NCBI RefSeq assembly: GCF_013131805.1 | Contig: NZ_JABJRC010000004.1 | Location: 434,001-498,000 of the forward strand | Direction: 5' to 3' | DNA from: Kribbella sandramycini | Lineage (GTDB): Bacteria > Actinomycetota > Actinomycetes > Propionibacteriales > Kribbellaceae | DNA: 64,000 nt | Shown: positions 34,404-42,142 of the stretch, in pieces | Position numbering within the stretch: the stretch's first letter is position 1 | How the letters are laid out: each line of letters opens with the position of its first letter | Position numbers and translations under genes: made by a program | The notes under the pieces: model-generated | Databases searched by the model: none | Told to the model about the DNA's origin: nothing | Seen by the model: the letters and a program-made list of their open reading frames with translations, nothing else

Positions 34404-35495
34404 GTGGCCCCGAACGACAAGAACAGCACCGACGCCCGGATGCGCGCGACGCTCGCCGCCGTGGCGCCCGGCACCGAACTGCGCGAAGGCCTGGAACGGA
34501 TCCTGCGGGGGCGCACCGGCGCTCTGCTGGTCCTGGGCCACGACAAGACCGTCGACTCGATCTCGACCGGCGGTTTCGAGATCGGCATCGAGTTCTCCGC
34601 GACCGGACTGCGCGAGCTGAGCAAGATGGACGGCGCGATCGTCCTCGACCGCGACGCCACCCGGCTGATGCGGGCGGCCGTGCACCTGATGCCGGATCCG
34701 TCGATCCACACCGACGAGACCGGCACCCGGCACCGGACCGCCGACCGGGTCGCCCGGCAAACCGGATTCCCGGTGATCTCGGTCTCGCAGTCGATGCACA
34801 TCATCGCGCTGTACGTCGACGACCAGCGCTACGTCCTGGAGGACTCGGGCGCGATCCTGTCCCGGGCGAACCAGGCGCTGGCGACCCTCGAGCGCTACAA
34901 ACTGCGCCTCGACGAGGTCTCCGGGACGCTGTCCGCACTCGAGATCGAGGATCTGGTCACCGTCCGCGACGTGGCCGCGGTCGCCCAGCGCTTGGAGATG
35001 GTCCGCCGGATCGCCACCGAGATCGACGGTTACGTCGTCGAGCTCGGCACCGACGGCCGGCTGCTCACCCTTCAGCTGAACGAGCTGGTCGCCGGCGTCG
35101 CCGGTGAGCGCGAGCTCGTCGTCCGCGACTACCTGCCGCCCGCGGCCGGCCGCAAACCCAAGACCGCCGACGACGTCCTCTTCGAGCTGGACGCCGTCAG
35201 CCCCACCGACCTGCTCGACATCGCCCAGGTCGCCCGGGCCCTCCAGCTCGGCGGCGCCGAGCAGCTCGACGCCGCCGTCACTCCCCGCGGCTACCGCCTG
35301 CTGGCCAAGGTCCCGCGCCTCCCCGGCGCCGTCATCGACCGCCTGATCGAGCACTTCGGCCACCTCCAGAAGTTGCTCGCAGCAAGCATCGACGACCTGC
35401 AGACCGTCGAAGGCGTCGGCGAGAACCGCGCCCGCACCGTCCGCGAAGGCCTCTCCCGCCTCGCCGAATCCAGCATCCTCGAACGCTACGTCTGA
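34404..35495 (+). CDS. disA: Diadenylate cyclase DisA, DNA-integrity scanning protein
   Basis: Makes cyclic di-AMP from two ATP and senses DNA damage or branched DNA (363 aa). The DAC domain carries both catalytic motifs, DGA at residues 76-78 (SKMDGAIVLDRDATR) and RHR at 109-111 (TGTRHRTADR). A helical linker and a C-terminal HhH DNA-binding domain follow (LLAASIDDLQTVEGVGENRARTVREGLSRL, in the usual place). GTG 34404 is chosen because the family starts here and TAGACT (34390-34395) lies 8 bases upstream, so the transcript is probably leaderless. RadA, a known functional partner in Bacillus, is encoded two genes upstream. Confidence 0.97.
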   Translation: MAPNDKNSTDARMRATLAAVAPGTELREGLERILRGRTGALLVLGHDKTVDSISTGGFEIGIEFSATGLRELSKMDGAIVLDRDATRLMRAAVHLMPDPSIHTDETGTRHRTADRVARQTGFPVISVSQSMHIIALYVDDQRYVLEDSGAILSRANQALATLERYKLRLDEVSGTLSALEIEDLVTVRDVAAVAQRLEMVRRIATEIDGYVVELGTDGRLLTLQLNELVAGVAGERELVVRDYLPPAAGRKPKTADDVLFELDAVSPTDLLDIAQVARALQLGGAEQLDAAVTPRGYRLLAKVPRLPGAVIDRLIEHFGHLQKLLAASIDDLQTVEGVGENRARTVREGLSRLAESSILERYV

Positions 35496-35510
35496 TCCAC
35501 ACCCCGAAGC

Positions 35511-35539
35511 GGCCCCCACCTCGACCGAGGCTGGGGGCC
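35511..35539 (+). terminator. Terminator after disA
   Basis: GGCCCCCA (35511-35518) pairs with TGGGGGCC (35532-35539), with an inner CCTC/GAGG extension and one bulged base. It lies 15 bp past the disA stop. Confidence 0.75.
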
Positions 35540-35548
35540 ACTTGCATT

Positions 35549-35567
35549 TGTATTCGATGTATTCAAT
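35549..35567 (+). promoter_or_regulatory. AT-rich direct repeats upstream of the DHA2 exporter
   Basis: TGTATTCGA (35549-35557) and TGTATTCAA (35559-35567) are near-identical direct repeats one helical turn apart (10 bp), just before ATG 35577. The AT content stands out in this genome. They overlap the likely -10 region and could bind a regulator on one face of the helix. Confidence 0.4.
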
Positions 35568-35576
35568 GCTCCTGGC

Positions 35577-37082
35577 ATGGCATCCGCGCAAGCAGAAGTG
35601 AGGCCGTGGCCGGCGTTGTGGGCGCTGGTCGTGGGGTTCTTCATGATCCTGGTCGACTCGACGATCGTGTCGGTGGCGACGCCGGCGATCCTGGCCGATT
35701 TCGGGACCGATGTCGGCAATGTGATCTGGGTGACGAGCGCGTATCTGCTCGCGTATGCGGTGCCGTTGCTGGTGACCGGGCGGTTGGGGGATCGGGTCGG
35801 GCCGAAGAAGATGTACCTGACCGGGCTGACGGTGTTCACGCTGGCGTCGTTGTGGTGCGGGCTGACGTCGTCGATCGCGATGCTGATCGTGGCGCGGGTG
35901 ATCCAGGGGCTCGGCGCGTCGATGGTGACACCGCAGACGATGGCGGTGATCACCCGGGTCTTCCCGCCGGACCAGCGCGGTAAGGCGATGAGCCTGTGGG
36001 GCGCGACGGCCGGGGTCGCCATCCTGGTCGGGCCGATCCTCGGCGGGGTGCTGGTCGACGGGCTGGGCTGGCAGTGGATCTTCTTCGTCAACATCCCGGT
36101 CGGTCTGATCGGTTTCGTCCTCGCGCTCCGGCTGGTGCCGGATCTGCCGACCCAGCGGCACAAGTTCGACCTGCTCGGGGTCGCGCTGAGCACGATCGGC
36201 CTGTTCCTGCTGGTGTTCGGCATCCAGGAGGGCCAGAAGTACGACTGGGGCACGATCCGCGGGCCGATCTCGGTCTGGTCGCTGATCATCGCCGGCGTCG
36301 CGGTGCTCGCGCTGTTCGTGTTCTGGCAGGCGCGGAACCGCACGGAGCCATTGTTGCCCTTGGCCCTTTTCCGGGACCGGAACTTCTCGCTCGCGAACAT
36401 TTCGATCACCACGGTCGGGTTCGCGGTGACCGCGCTGGCGTTCCCGTTGATGCTGTACGCACAGGCGGTGCGTGGATTGAGCCCGACCGAGGCCGCGTTG
36501 CTGCTCGCGCCGATGGCGGTCATCTCCGGCGTACTCGCGCCGTTCGTCGGCCGGCTGGTCGACACGACGCCACCGCGGTACATCGCCGGGTTCGGTCTGC
36601 TGTGCGAGGTGGGCGCCCTGTTCTGGCTGAGCCGGATCATCTCGCCGGAGCTGCCGATCTGGCAGCTGTTGTTGCCGATGGCATTGATGGGCGTCGCGAA
36701 CGGGTTCATGTGGGCGCCACTCGGGAGCACCGCGACGCGGAACCTTCCGTTGCATCAGGCCGGTGCGGGCGCGGGCGTCTACAACACGACCCGGCAGGTC
36801 GGCGCCGTGCTGGGCAGTGCGGGCATCGCCGTACTGATGGAGTCACGGTTGGCGCACAACCTGCCCGCGATGCCGGGCGGCGCCGGGGCGAGCGAAGGCG
36901 CGGCCATCGGCGGTCAGCTACCGCCGGCGCTGCAGCAGGGGTTCAGCGATGCGATGGCGCAGTCGTTGCTGCTGCCGGCCGGCGTCCTGTTGATCGGCCT
37001 GGTCGCGGCACTGCTGTTCACCAAGCCGGTACGCCGGGCGGCACAGCCGCAATCAGGAGATCTGGAAGGCCTGCGCGGCTGA
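35577..37082 (+). CDS. DHA2-family MFS drug exporter (14 TM)
   Basis: A 501-aa multidrug-exporter-type MFS protein of the EmrB/QacA class. Family marks are the first-helix motif ALVVGFFMILVDSTIVSVATPAI, motif A in GRLGDRVGPKKMYLTG, motif C in GPILGGVLVDGLGWQWIFFVNIPVG (a signature of antiporters), and fourteen hydrophobic helices. Likely role: proton-driven efflux of drugs or a secondary metabolite. It has no regulator gene directly attached, but short direct repeats lie before the start. The last 30 bp overlap the end of the convergent membrane-anchored gene. Confidence 0.92.
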   Translation: MASAQAEVRPWPALWALVVGFFMILVDSTIVSVATPAILADFGTDVGNVIWVTSAYLLAYAVPLLVTGRLGDRVGPKKMYLTGLTVFTLASLWCGLTSSIAMLIVARVIQGLGASMVTPQTMAVITRVFPPDQRGKAMSLWGATAGVAILVGPILGGVLVDGLGWQWIFFVNIPVGLIGFVLALRLVPDLPTQRHKFDLLGVALSTIGLFLLVFGIQEGQKYDWGTIRGPISVWSLIIAGVAVLALFVFWQARNRTEPLLPLALFRDRNFSLANISITTVGFAVTALAFPLMLYAQAVRGLSPTEAALLLAPMAVISGVLAPFVGRLVDTTPPRYIAGFGLLCEVGALFWLSRIISPELPIWQLLLPMALMGVANGFMWAPLGSTATRNLPLHQAGAGAGVYNTTRQVGAVLGSAGIAVLMESRLAHNLPAMPGGAGASEGAAIGGQLPPALQQGFSDAMAQSLLLPAGVLLIGLVAALLFTKPVRRAAQPQSGDLEGLRG

Positions 37083-37706
37083 CTCGCGGCCGGAGAACTC
37101 GGCCTTGACGACGTAGGTGCCCGGTTTGGCCACCGGCTGACCAGGAAGGCAGCCGGGGCCGGACCGGAACCCGTTCCAGGCCACGGTACTGACACCCTGC
37201 TTGCCCTTGGCAACAACCAGGGTGGCGCGCTGGATCGCCTTACCGCAATGGGCCGACGTCCAGATCTGGTCGGTCCCCGAGGTGACCGTGACGGTGAGCG
37301 AGTCGGCGTCGACGGCGGCCTTGCACTCGCCGGAAACCGCGTCGAGTTTGACCAGGAAGTTGAGCGTGGCGCCCGAGGCGATCCGGCGGACGGCGGGCTG
37401 GACGTCGACGCGGACGTTCGAGCTGGAGCACTCGACGTCCTTCGGCGGGGGTGTGCTGGACGCCTTCGCCGTCGGTTTCGTCGTGGTCTTCTCGGTCGGC
37501 TTCGGCGTCGGTTTGTCACTCGACTTGGCCGACGGCGTCTCGCTCGGCTGCGGGCCGGCCGCCGCGGAGTTCTTCGGGTCGTCACCACCGGGCACCAGCC
37601 GGAGGACCAGGAAGAAGAGCAGCGCCAAGACCGCGAGGACCAGTCCGCGACGGAACCAGTACACGCTGGCGGGCAGGTGCCCGACCGGATGGAGCAGGCT
37701 GCTCAT
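37053..37706 (-). CDS. Membrane-anchored extracytoplasmic protein, unknown function
   Basis: A 217-aa protein with a short N-terminus, one transmembrane helix at ~20-38 (GLVLAVLALLFFLVLRLV), a Thr/Lys/Pro/Ser-rich linker (about 45-85) and a beta-rich outer domain of ~130 residues. The outer domain has four Cys (DVECS, SGECK, AHCGK, GPGCLPG), fit for two disulfides. ATG 37706 is selected since TAAGAT on the coding strand lies 7 bases upstream (37714-37719). The gene is divergent from mutY with interlocked promoters, and its 3' end overlaps the DHA2 gene by 30 bp. I do not recognise the outer domain. Confidence 0.75.
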   Translation of the reverse strand: MSSLLHPVGHLPASVYWFRRGLVLAVLALLFFLVLRLVPGGDDPKNSAAAGPQPSETPSAKSSDKPTPKPTEKTTTKPTAKASSTPPPKDVECSSSNVRVDVQPAVRRIASGATLNFLVKLDAVSGECKAAVDADSLTVTVTSGTDQIWTSAHCGKAIQRATLVVAKGKQGVSTVAWNGFRSGPGCLPGQPVAKPGTYVVKAEFSGRESAAQAFQIS

Positions 37707-37713
37707 GCTTGGC

Positions 37714-37723
37714 ATCTTAAGAT
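37714..37723. promoter_or_regulatory. Palindrome ATCTTAAGAT forming both -10 elements of a divergent pair
   Basis: The perfect 10-bp palindrome reads TAAGAT on each strand. On the plus strand the hexamer (37718-37723) is 7 bases before mutY GTG 37731. On the minus strand it (37714-37719) is 7 bases before ATG 37706. Two leaderless transcripts would thus start from mutually exclusive, overlapping promoters. Confidence 0.65.
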
Positions 37724-37730
37724 CGGGGCT

Positions 37731-38615
37731 GTGCTCCACCAGTCAGGCTCGCCGCTCCATGCCCCCGTTCTGCAGTGGTACGACGCCAATGCGCGCGTGC
37801 TGCCCTGGCGCGACCCCGCCGCGAGCCCCTGGGCGGTCATGGTCAGCGAGTTCATGTTGCAGCAGACGCCGGTCGCGCGCGTGCTCCCGGCGTACGAGCG
37901 CTGGCTGGAGCGGTGGCCGACGCCGGCTGACCTGGCCGCAGAGCCGCCAGGAGAGGCCGTACGAGCCTGGGACCGGCTCGGCTACCCTCGGCGCGCGCTG
38001 CGGCTGCACGCGGCCGCACAGGCGATCGTGGAGCGGCACGGCGGCGAGGTGCCGTCCGATCACGCCGACCTGCTCGCGCTGCCCGGCGTCGGCACGTACA
38101 CCGCCGCGGCCATCGCCTCGTTCGCCTTCGGCCAGCGGCACGCCGTCGTCGACACCAACGTTCGCCGGGTGCTCGCCCGCGCCCTCACCGGCGTCGCCCA
38201 GCCCACCATCTCCCCCACCGCGGCCGACCAGCGCCTGGCCGTCGCGGCTCTCCCCGCCGACGAGCCGACCGCTGCCCGCTGGGCCGTCGCCTCCATGGAG
38301 CTCGGCGCCCTGATCTGCACCGCCCGCACCCCGCGCTGCGCCGACTGCCCGATCCGCCGCCAGTGCGCCTGGGTCCTGGCCGGCTCACCGCCGTACGACG
38401 GCCCGCCCCGCCGCGGTCAAACCTACGAAGGCACCGACCGCCAAGCCCGCGGCCGCCTCCTAGCCGTCCTCCGCGCCTCCACCACCCCAGTCCCCAAACC
38501 CCAGCTCGACGCCACCTGGCCCGACGCCCCGCAACGCGAACGAGCCCTCGACGGCCTGGTAGCCGACGGCCTCGTCGAACCCCTCCCCCACAACCACTAC
38601 CGCCTCCCCGCCTGA
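37731..38615 (+). CDS. mutY: A/G-specific adenine glycosylase
   Basis: Base-excision repair enzyme removing adenine opposite 8-oxoguanine (294 aa, GTG start). Catalytic Glu40 is in VSEFMLQQTPV. The helix-hairpin-helix/GPD region LALPGVGTYTAAAIASFAFG leads to the essential Asp141 in VVDTNVRRVLAR. The Fe-S cluster ligands are Cys 196, 203, 206 and 212 (C-x6-C-x2-C-x5-C). The C-terminal 8-oxoG-recognition (NUDIX-like) domain of E. coli MutY is absent; a short winged-helix-like tail ends the protein, as in short actinobacterial forms. It lies close to disA and radA. Confidence 0.92.
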   Translation: MLHQSGSPLHAPVLQWYDANARVLPWRDPAASPWAVMVSEFMLQQTPVARVLPAYERWLERWPTPADLAAEPPGEAVRAWDRLGYPRRALRLHAAAQAIVERHGGEVPSDHADLLALPGVGTYTAAAIASFAFGQRHAVVDTNVRRVLARALTGVAQPTISPTAADQRLAVAALPADEPTAARWAVASMELGALICTARTPRCADCPIRRQCAWVLAGSPPYDGPPRRGQTYEGTDRQARGRLLAVLRASTTPVPKPQLDATWPDAPQRERALDGLVADGLVEPLPHNHYRLPA

Positions 38616-38870
38616 CCCCTCCCCCATTTGCTGGGTCAGCCCAGGCCTTTGCTGGGCCGGCCAGGCAAACGAGGGGTGGGCCAGCCGCAGGCGATGGGCC
38701 CTCCCCTCAAGCCCCGGGCCAGCTAGGCAAACGAGAGGCGGACCAGCTACCGGCGATCCGCCTCCCCGCCGGCCTGGGCCGGCCAGGCAAACGAGGGGTG
38801 GGCCAGCCGCAGGCGATGGGCCCTCCCGCGACCCCCTGGGTCAGCTAGGCAAACGGCGGAGTGGGGGCAA
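38616..38870. repeat. Intergenic ~61-bp tandem repeat array, 3.5 units with hairpins
   Basis: Units begin at 38654, 38716, 38776 and 38838 (periods 62, 60 and 62), each with a GGGYCRGCYAGGCAAACG core; the last is truncated. Units 1 and 3 are identical over about 52 bp, while unit 2 diverges. Unit 1 folds as 38671-38682 / 38697-38708 (one T-T mismatch). Unit 2 folds with different arms, GAGGCGGA 38735-38742 / TCCGCCTC 38757-38764. Inverted TTTGCTGGG copies precede the array. No gene is visible in this 300-bp stretch between the converging mutY and filP-like genes. Confidence 0.8.
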
Positions 38871-38873
38871 GCG

Positions 38874-38906
38874 AAAGGCCGGCCCGAGGGGTTCGGGCCG
38901 GCCTTT
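38874..38906. terminator. Terminator between the repeat array and the filP-like gene
   Basis: A perfect 14-bp stem (38874-38887 / 38893-38906) with a 5-base loop is followed by TTTT on the plus strand and flanked by AAA on the other. It lies 11 bp beyond the filP-like stop and can act in both directions. Confidence 0.9.
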
Positions 38907-38917
38907 TACGGAGTGCT

Positions 38918-39862
38918 TCAGTTCTTCTTGCCGGCGTCCACTTCTTCGTCGTCGGCGAGCAGGTCGAGCGGCATCGCGGGGGAGCCGGACAGCGTCGCCA
39001 GCATCTGGCGGACGTTGGTCAGCTGCGCGTTGATGCTGTCGCGACGCTGGGTCGCGGCCGCGAGCTCACGCTCGGACTCGGCGCGGATGCGCTCGCTCTT
39101 GTCCTTGGCGGCGGCAACGATCTCCTGGGCCTGACGGTTCGCGTCGGCCAGCTGCTGCTGGGCCAGGCGCTCGGCCTCGGAGCGGGCCCGGTCGGCCTCG
39201 CGCTGCACCTGGGCGGCGCGGTCGGTGACGGCGGCCAGCTGCTGCTCGGCCAGCGCCGTCCGCGCGGCGAACTCCTGCTCGACCTTGCCGCGGCGCTCGG
39301 CCAGGGTGGTCTCGAAGGCGGCCGCGGCCTGCGCGGACTTGGCGCGCTCCTGCTCGTAGAGGGCCTGGGCCTCGCTACGGCGCGCGGTCGCGTCGCGCTC
39401 GGCCTCGTCGCGCATGTCGTCGGCCTGCGTGCGGGCCTCCTCGAGGATGCGAGCCGCCTCCGCGTCGACCTCGCTCTTCCAGTCGAGGGAGTACTGCTCG
39501 GCCTCCTTGCGCACCTTCTTCGAGTGCACCTCGGCGTCGGCCACGATCGCCTCGGCGTCCGTGCGCGCACGGGTCACCAGGTCACGGGCCTCGTCGTCGG
39601 CCAGCGACAGGATCTTCGCCACCCGCTCACCGAACTCGGTGAACGTCGGGGCACGGTCCTTGTTGTCCTCCTGGGCGGAGATGACGGCCGATTCCGCGGC
39701 GTCCGTGCGCTGCTGCAGCTCCTGGACGTGCCGCTGGAGCTGCTCGGACTGCTGCTGCAGCGCGGTCAGCGAGGTGGTCAGCTCACGGATGTGCTGGTCC
39801 ACCTGAGCGGGCTCGTAGCCACGCAGAACGGTACGGAACGGGGTTGGGCTTTCACTGCTCAT
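38918..39862 (-). CDS. FilP-like coiled-coil cytoskeletal protein (DivIVA-related N-terminus)
   Basis: A 314-aa, almost wholly alpha-helical protein. The first ~25 residues (FRTVLRGYEPAQVDQHIRELTTSLTAL) match the DivIVA/Wag31-type N-terminal module. From ~30 to 285 there is a continuous coiled coil rich in Ala, Glu, Arg and Gln, and then an acidic tail (LLADDEEVDAGKKN). Size and position after a longer scy-like gene match the Streptomyces Scy-FilP pair, which builds polar scaffolds and filaments for tip growth. A symmetric site TTGTCA-N-TGACAA lies 41 bp upstream. Confidence 0.8.
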   Translation of the reverse strand: MSSESPTPFRTVLRGYEPAQVDQHIRELTTSLTALQQQSEQLQRHVQELQQRTDAAESAVISAQEDNKDRAPTFTEFGERVAKILSLADDEARDLVTRARTDAEAIVADAEVHSKKVRKEAEQYSLDWKSEVDAEAARILEEARTQADDMRDEAERDATARRSEAQALYEQERAKSAQAAAAFETTLAERRGKVEQEFAARTALAEQQLAAVTDRAAQVQREADRARSEAERLAQQQLADANRQAQEIVAAAKDKSERIRAESERELAAATQRRDSINAQLTNVRQMLATLSGSPAMPLDLLADDEEVDAGKKN

Positions 39863-39902
39863 GTTTTCCGATACTCACTTCGATGGGTGGGTGGATCACA
39901 CA

Positions 39903-39915
39903 TTGTCACTGACAA
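39903..39915. promoter_or_regulatory. Palindrome TTGTCACTGACAA upstream of the filP-like gene
   Basis: Perfect 6-bp arms around one central base lie in the 72-bp gap between the scy-like and filP-like genes. On the minus strand it ends in GACAAT, a possible -10 hexamer, so the site may overlap a promoter specific to the filP-like gene. Confidence 0.45.
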
Positions 39916-39934
39916 GGATCTGACTGTCACGTCC

Positions 39935-41935
39935 TCATCCTGATTCCCCCGTGGAACCTTCACTGGAGGACATTCCACCACCTGGGCGGAACCCCGGTAC
40001 AGCGAGTGCCTCGATCACCCCCGAAAGCTGGGTGAGCTCCTTGGTGATCTCGTCGCGACGCTGGTTCAGAGCCGCGACTCTCGCCTCGGCATCGGCGAGA
40101 AGTTTACGGGCTTGGGCGCGCAGCTCGTCCGCGTGTTCGCGGGCCTGGGCCTCCAGCTGCTGCGCCTCGGCGCGGGACTTGCGAATCAGCTCGTGCGACT
40201 GGCGTTGCGCGTCGGCCAGATCGTTGGCCGCGCGCTCGCGCAGCACCTGGACGCCGGCCTGCGCCTCGGTCTCGCGGCGCTTGGCCCGCTCGACGATCTC
40301 CTTGGCCTCGGTCTCCGCCGCGAGCTTCTGCCGATCGACCTTGGTCTGCGCCTGGACGGTCACCTTGGCCGCCTCGGCCCGCGCGGCGGTCAGCATCGCC
40401 TCCGCCTGCTCGGACGCCGTCGTCAGCGTGGTCTCGGCGAGCTCGGTGAGCTCGGCGTTCTCCTTGGCGATCGCTTCCTGGGTTTGCTTGAGCCGGCTGG
40501 TCGAGCGACCGACCACACGGCGCAGATGCGCGCGCTTCTGCCGGAGCAGCTCGGTCGCCTCGGCGGCGGCCCGCTCCCGGATCGACTGCGCCTCGGACTC
40601 GGCGGCGCCGATCAGGTCGTCGACGGTCTTCTTGCTCCACAGCGTCTGCTTCTCGGCCTCGGCGAGCGCCGTCTCGGCCGCCTTGTTCGCGTCGTCGACG
40701 ATCCGCTGCGCCTCGCCGGTGGCCGCTCGCCGGTCGGCCTCGATCGAGTCGACGACCAGCTTGGCCTGGGCGCGGGCGTCGGCCATCAGCTGCTCGTTGG
40801 CCAGCTCGGCCTCGGCCTTGCGCTCGGCCAGCTCGGCGACCGCCTCGGCGCGCAGCTTGTCCACCTCGAGGGAGATCGCGGCCAGCTTGGCCCGCTCGGT
40901 CTCCTCCAGCTCCGCCGTCCGGCGCTCCAGCTCCGTCCGGTTCTCGCCGCGGAGCCGCTCGATCTCGGCATGTGCCTCGGCGATCTGGGCCCGCGACTTC
41001 TCCCGCGCGGCCTCGACCTCGAGCTCGACGGCGGCCCGCAGATCACCCGCTTCGGACTCGGCGCGCTGGATCAGCTCGGCCTCGTTGCGGACGGCGGCCT
41101 GCGACACCAGCGCCGCCTGCTCCCCGGCGTCCGCGACCAGCTGCTGCGCTTCGCGGCCGGCCCGATCGACCATCTGCTCGGCGGCCTCGCGGACCCGGCG
41201 CGCCTCCGCCAGCAGGTCGTCGGCCTCTTCTTTCAATCGGCCGGCTTCGGCCTCGGCCGCCGCGATCCGGCGGTCGGCCGCGGCCTGGGAGTCGGCACGC
41301 AGCCGGTCGGCGGTCGCCTGGCTCTCGGTGCGCAACTGCTCGACGGCGGTCTCGGTCTCGGCCCGCCGCTTCGCGATCTCGTCGGCCACGGTCGCCCGCA
41401 GCTGCTCGGCCGCGCTCTCCGAACTCGCCTTCAGCCGCTCGGCGGTCGTGGTCGCCTCATGCCGTACCCGCTCGGCCTCGGTGGTCGACTCCGCCTGCAG
41501 CTTCGCTGCGGCTTCGGCCGCCTCCCGGCGGACCCGCTCAGCCTCGGCCGTGGACTCGGTCTGCAGCTGCTCGGCCGCCTCCTCCGCGGCGGCGCGAACG
41601 CGCTCGGCCTCGGCTTCGGACTCGGCGCGCAGCTGCTCGGCCGCGCGCTCGGCGTCGTTCAGCAGGCGTTGCGCGGACGACGTCGCGTCGGCGCGCAGCT
41701 TCTGCGCGGCCGCCTCGGCCGTGGCCCGGAGCTGCTCGTTCTCGGTGCGGACGCGCTCTGCTTCGTCGCGGGCGAGGTCGTTCTCGTACTCCGCTTGTTC
41801 GCGCAGGGTGTCCGCGATCCGCTGCGCGCGCTCGAGCACTCCGCCTGCTTGCCGCACGCCAAAGGAACCGGTGTCAGCGACCGGTTCCTGGGTCAGCGGC
41901 AGACGCGGCGCGTCCATGCGACGAGATGATTCCAT
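39935..41935 (-). CDS. Scy-like long coiled-coil polarity scaffold
   Basis: A 666-aa coiled-coil protein. After a short variable N-terminus (MESSRRMDAPRLPLTQEPV) the sequence from ~60 to ~650 is one long heptad/hendecad coiled coil. It has quasi-repeats such as ERVRREAAEAAAKLQAES and ERVRHEATTTAERLKASS, spaced by about 18-20 residues. Streptomyces Scy (~1300 aa) organises the tip polarisome with DivIVA and FilP; this one is about half that length. ATG 41935 follows AAAGGGGG. No transmembrane segment and no ATPase motif are visible. The repetitive coding DNA is a place where tandem-repeat length variation could arise. Confidence 0.78.
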   Translation of the reverse strand: MESSRRMDAPRLPLTQEPVADTGSFGVRQAGGVLERAQRIADTLREQAEYENDLARDEAERVRTENEQLRATAEAAAQKLRADATSSAQRLLNDAERAAEQLRAESEAEAERVRAAAEEAAEQLQTESTAEAERVRREAAEAAAKLQAESTTEAERVRHEATTTAERLKASSESAAEQLRATVADEIAKRRAETETAVEQLRTESQATADRLRADSQAAADRRIAAAEAEAGRLKEEADDLLAEARRVREAAEQMVDRAGREAQQLVADAGEQAALVSQAAVRNEAELIQRAESEAGDLRAAVELEVEAAREKSRAQIAEAHAEIERLRGENRTELERRTAELEETERAKLAAISLEVDKLRAEAVAELAERKAEAELANEQLMADARAQAKLVVDSIEADRRAATGEAQRIVDDANKAAETALAEAEKQTLWSKKTVDDLIGAAESEAQSIRERAAAEATELLRQKRAHLRRVVGRSTSRLKQTQEAIAKENAELTELAETTLTTASEQAEAMLTAARAEAAKVTVQAQTKVDRQKLAAETEAKEIVERAKRRETEAQAGVQVLRERAANDLADAQRQSHELIRKSRAEAQQLEAQAREHADELRAQARKLLADAEARVAALNQRRDEITKELTQLSGVIEALAVPGFRPGGGMSSSEGSTGESG

Positions 41936-42142
41936 CCCCGGCCCCCTTTCCGACAGTCCGGGTCCGATCAACGTGGTCACAGCGTTACAACGCGATACCA
42001 GGCCGCGAGGTAACTGCCTTTTCCCAGTACGCACAGGCTGTGACATCCGGCCTGGAAAGACCGCCGAATCCCCGCATCAGCTCACGGACGGTAATGACCA
42101 CAGCGTCCGCATTACGGGCAAACCGCGTCCAACTGGTGGCGC

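Noticed and set aside
38616..38870. CRISPR array
   Set aside because: Repeat units are long, adjacent and nearly continuous with no spacers of constant length, and no cas genes are present.
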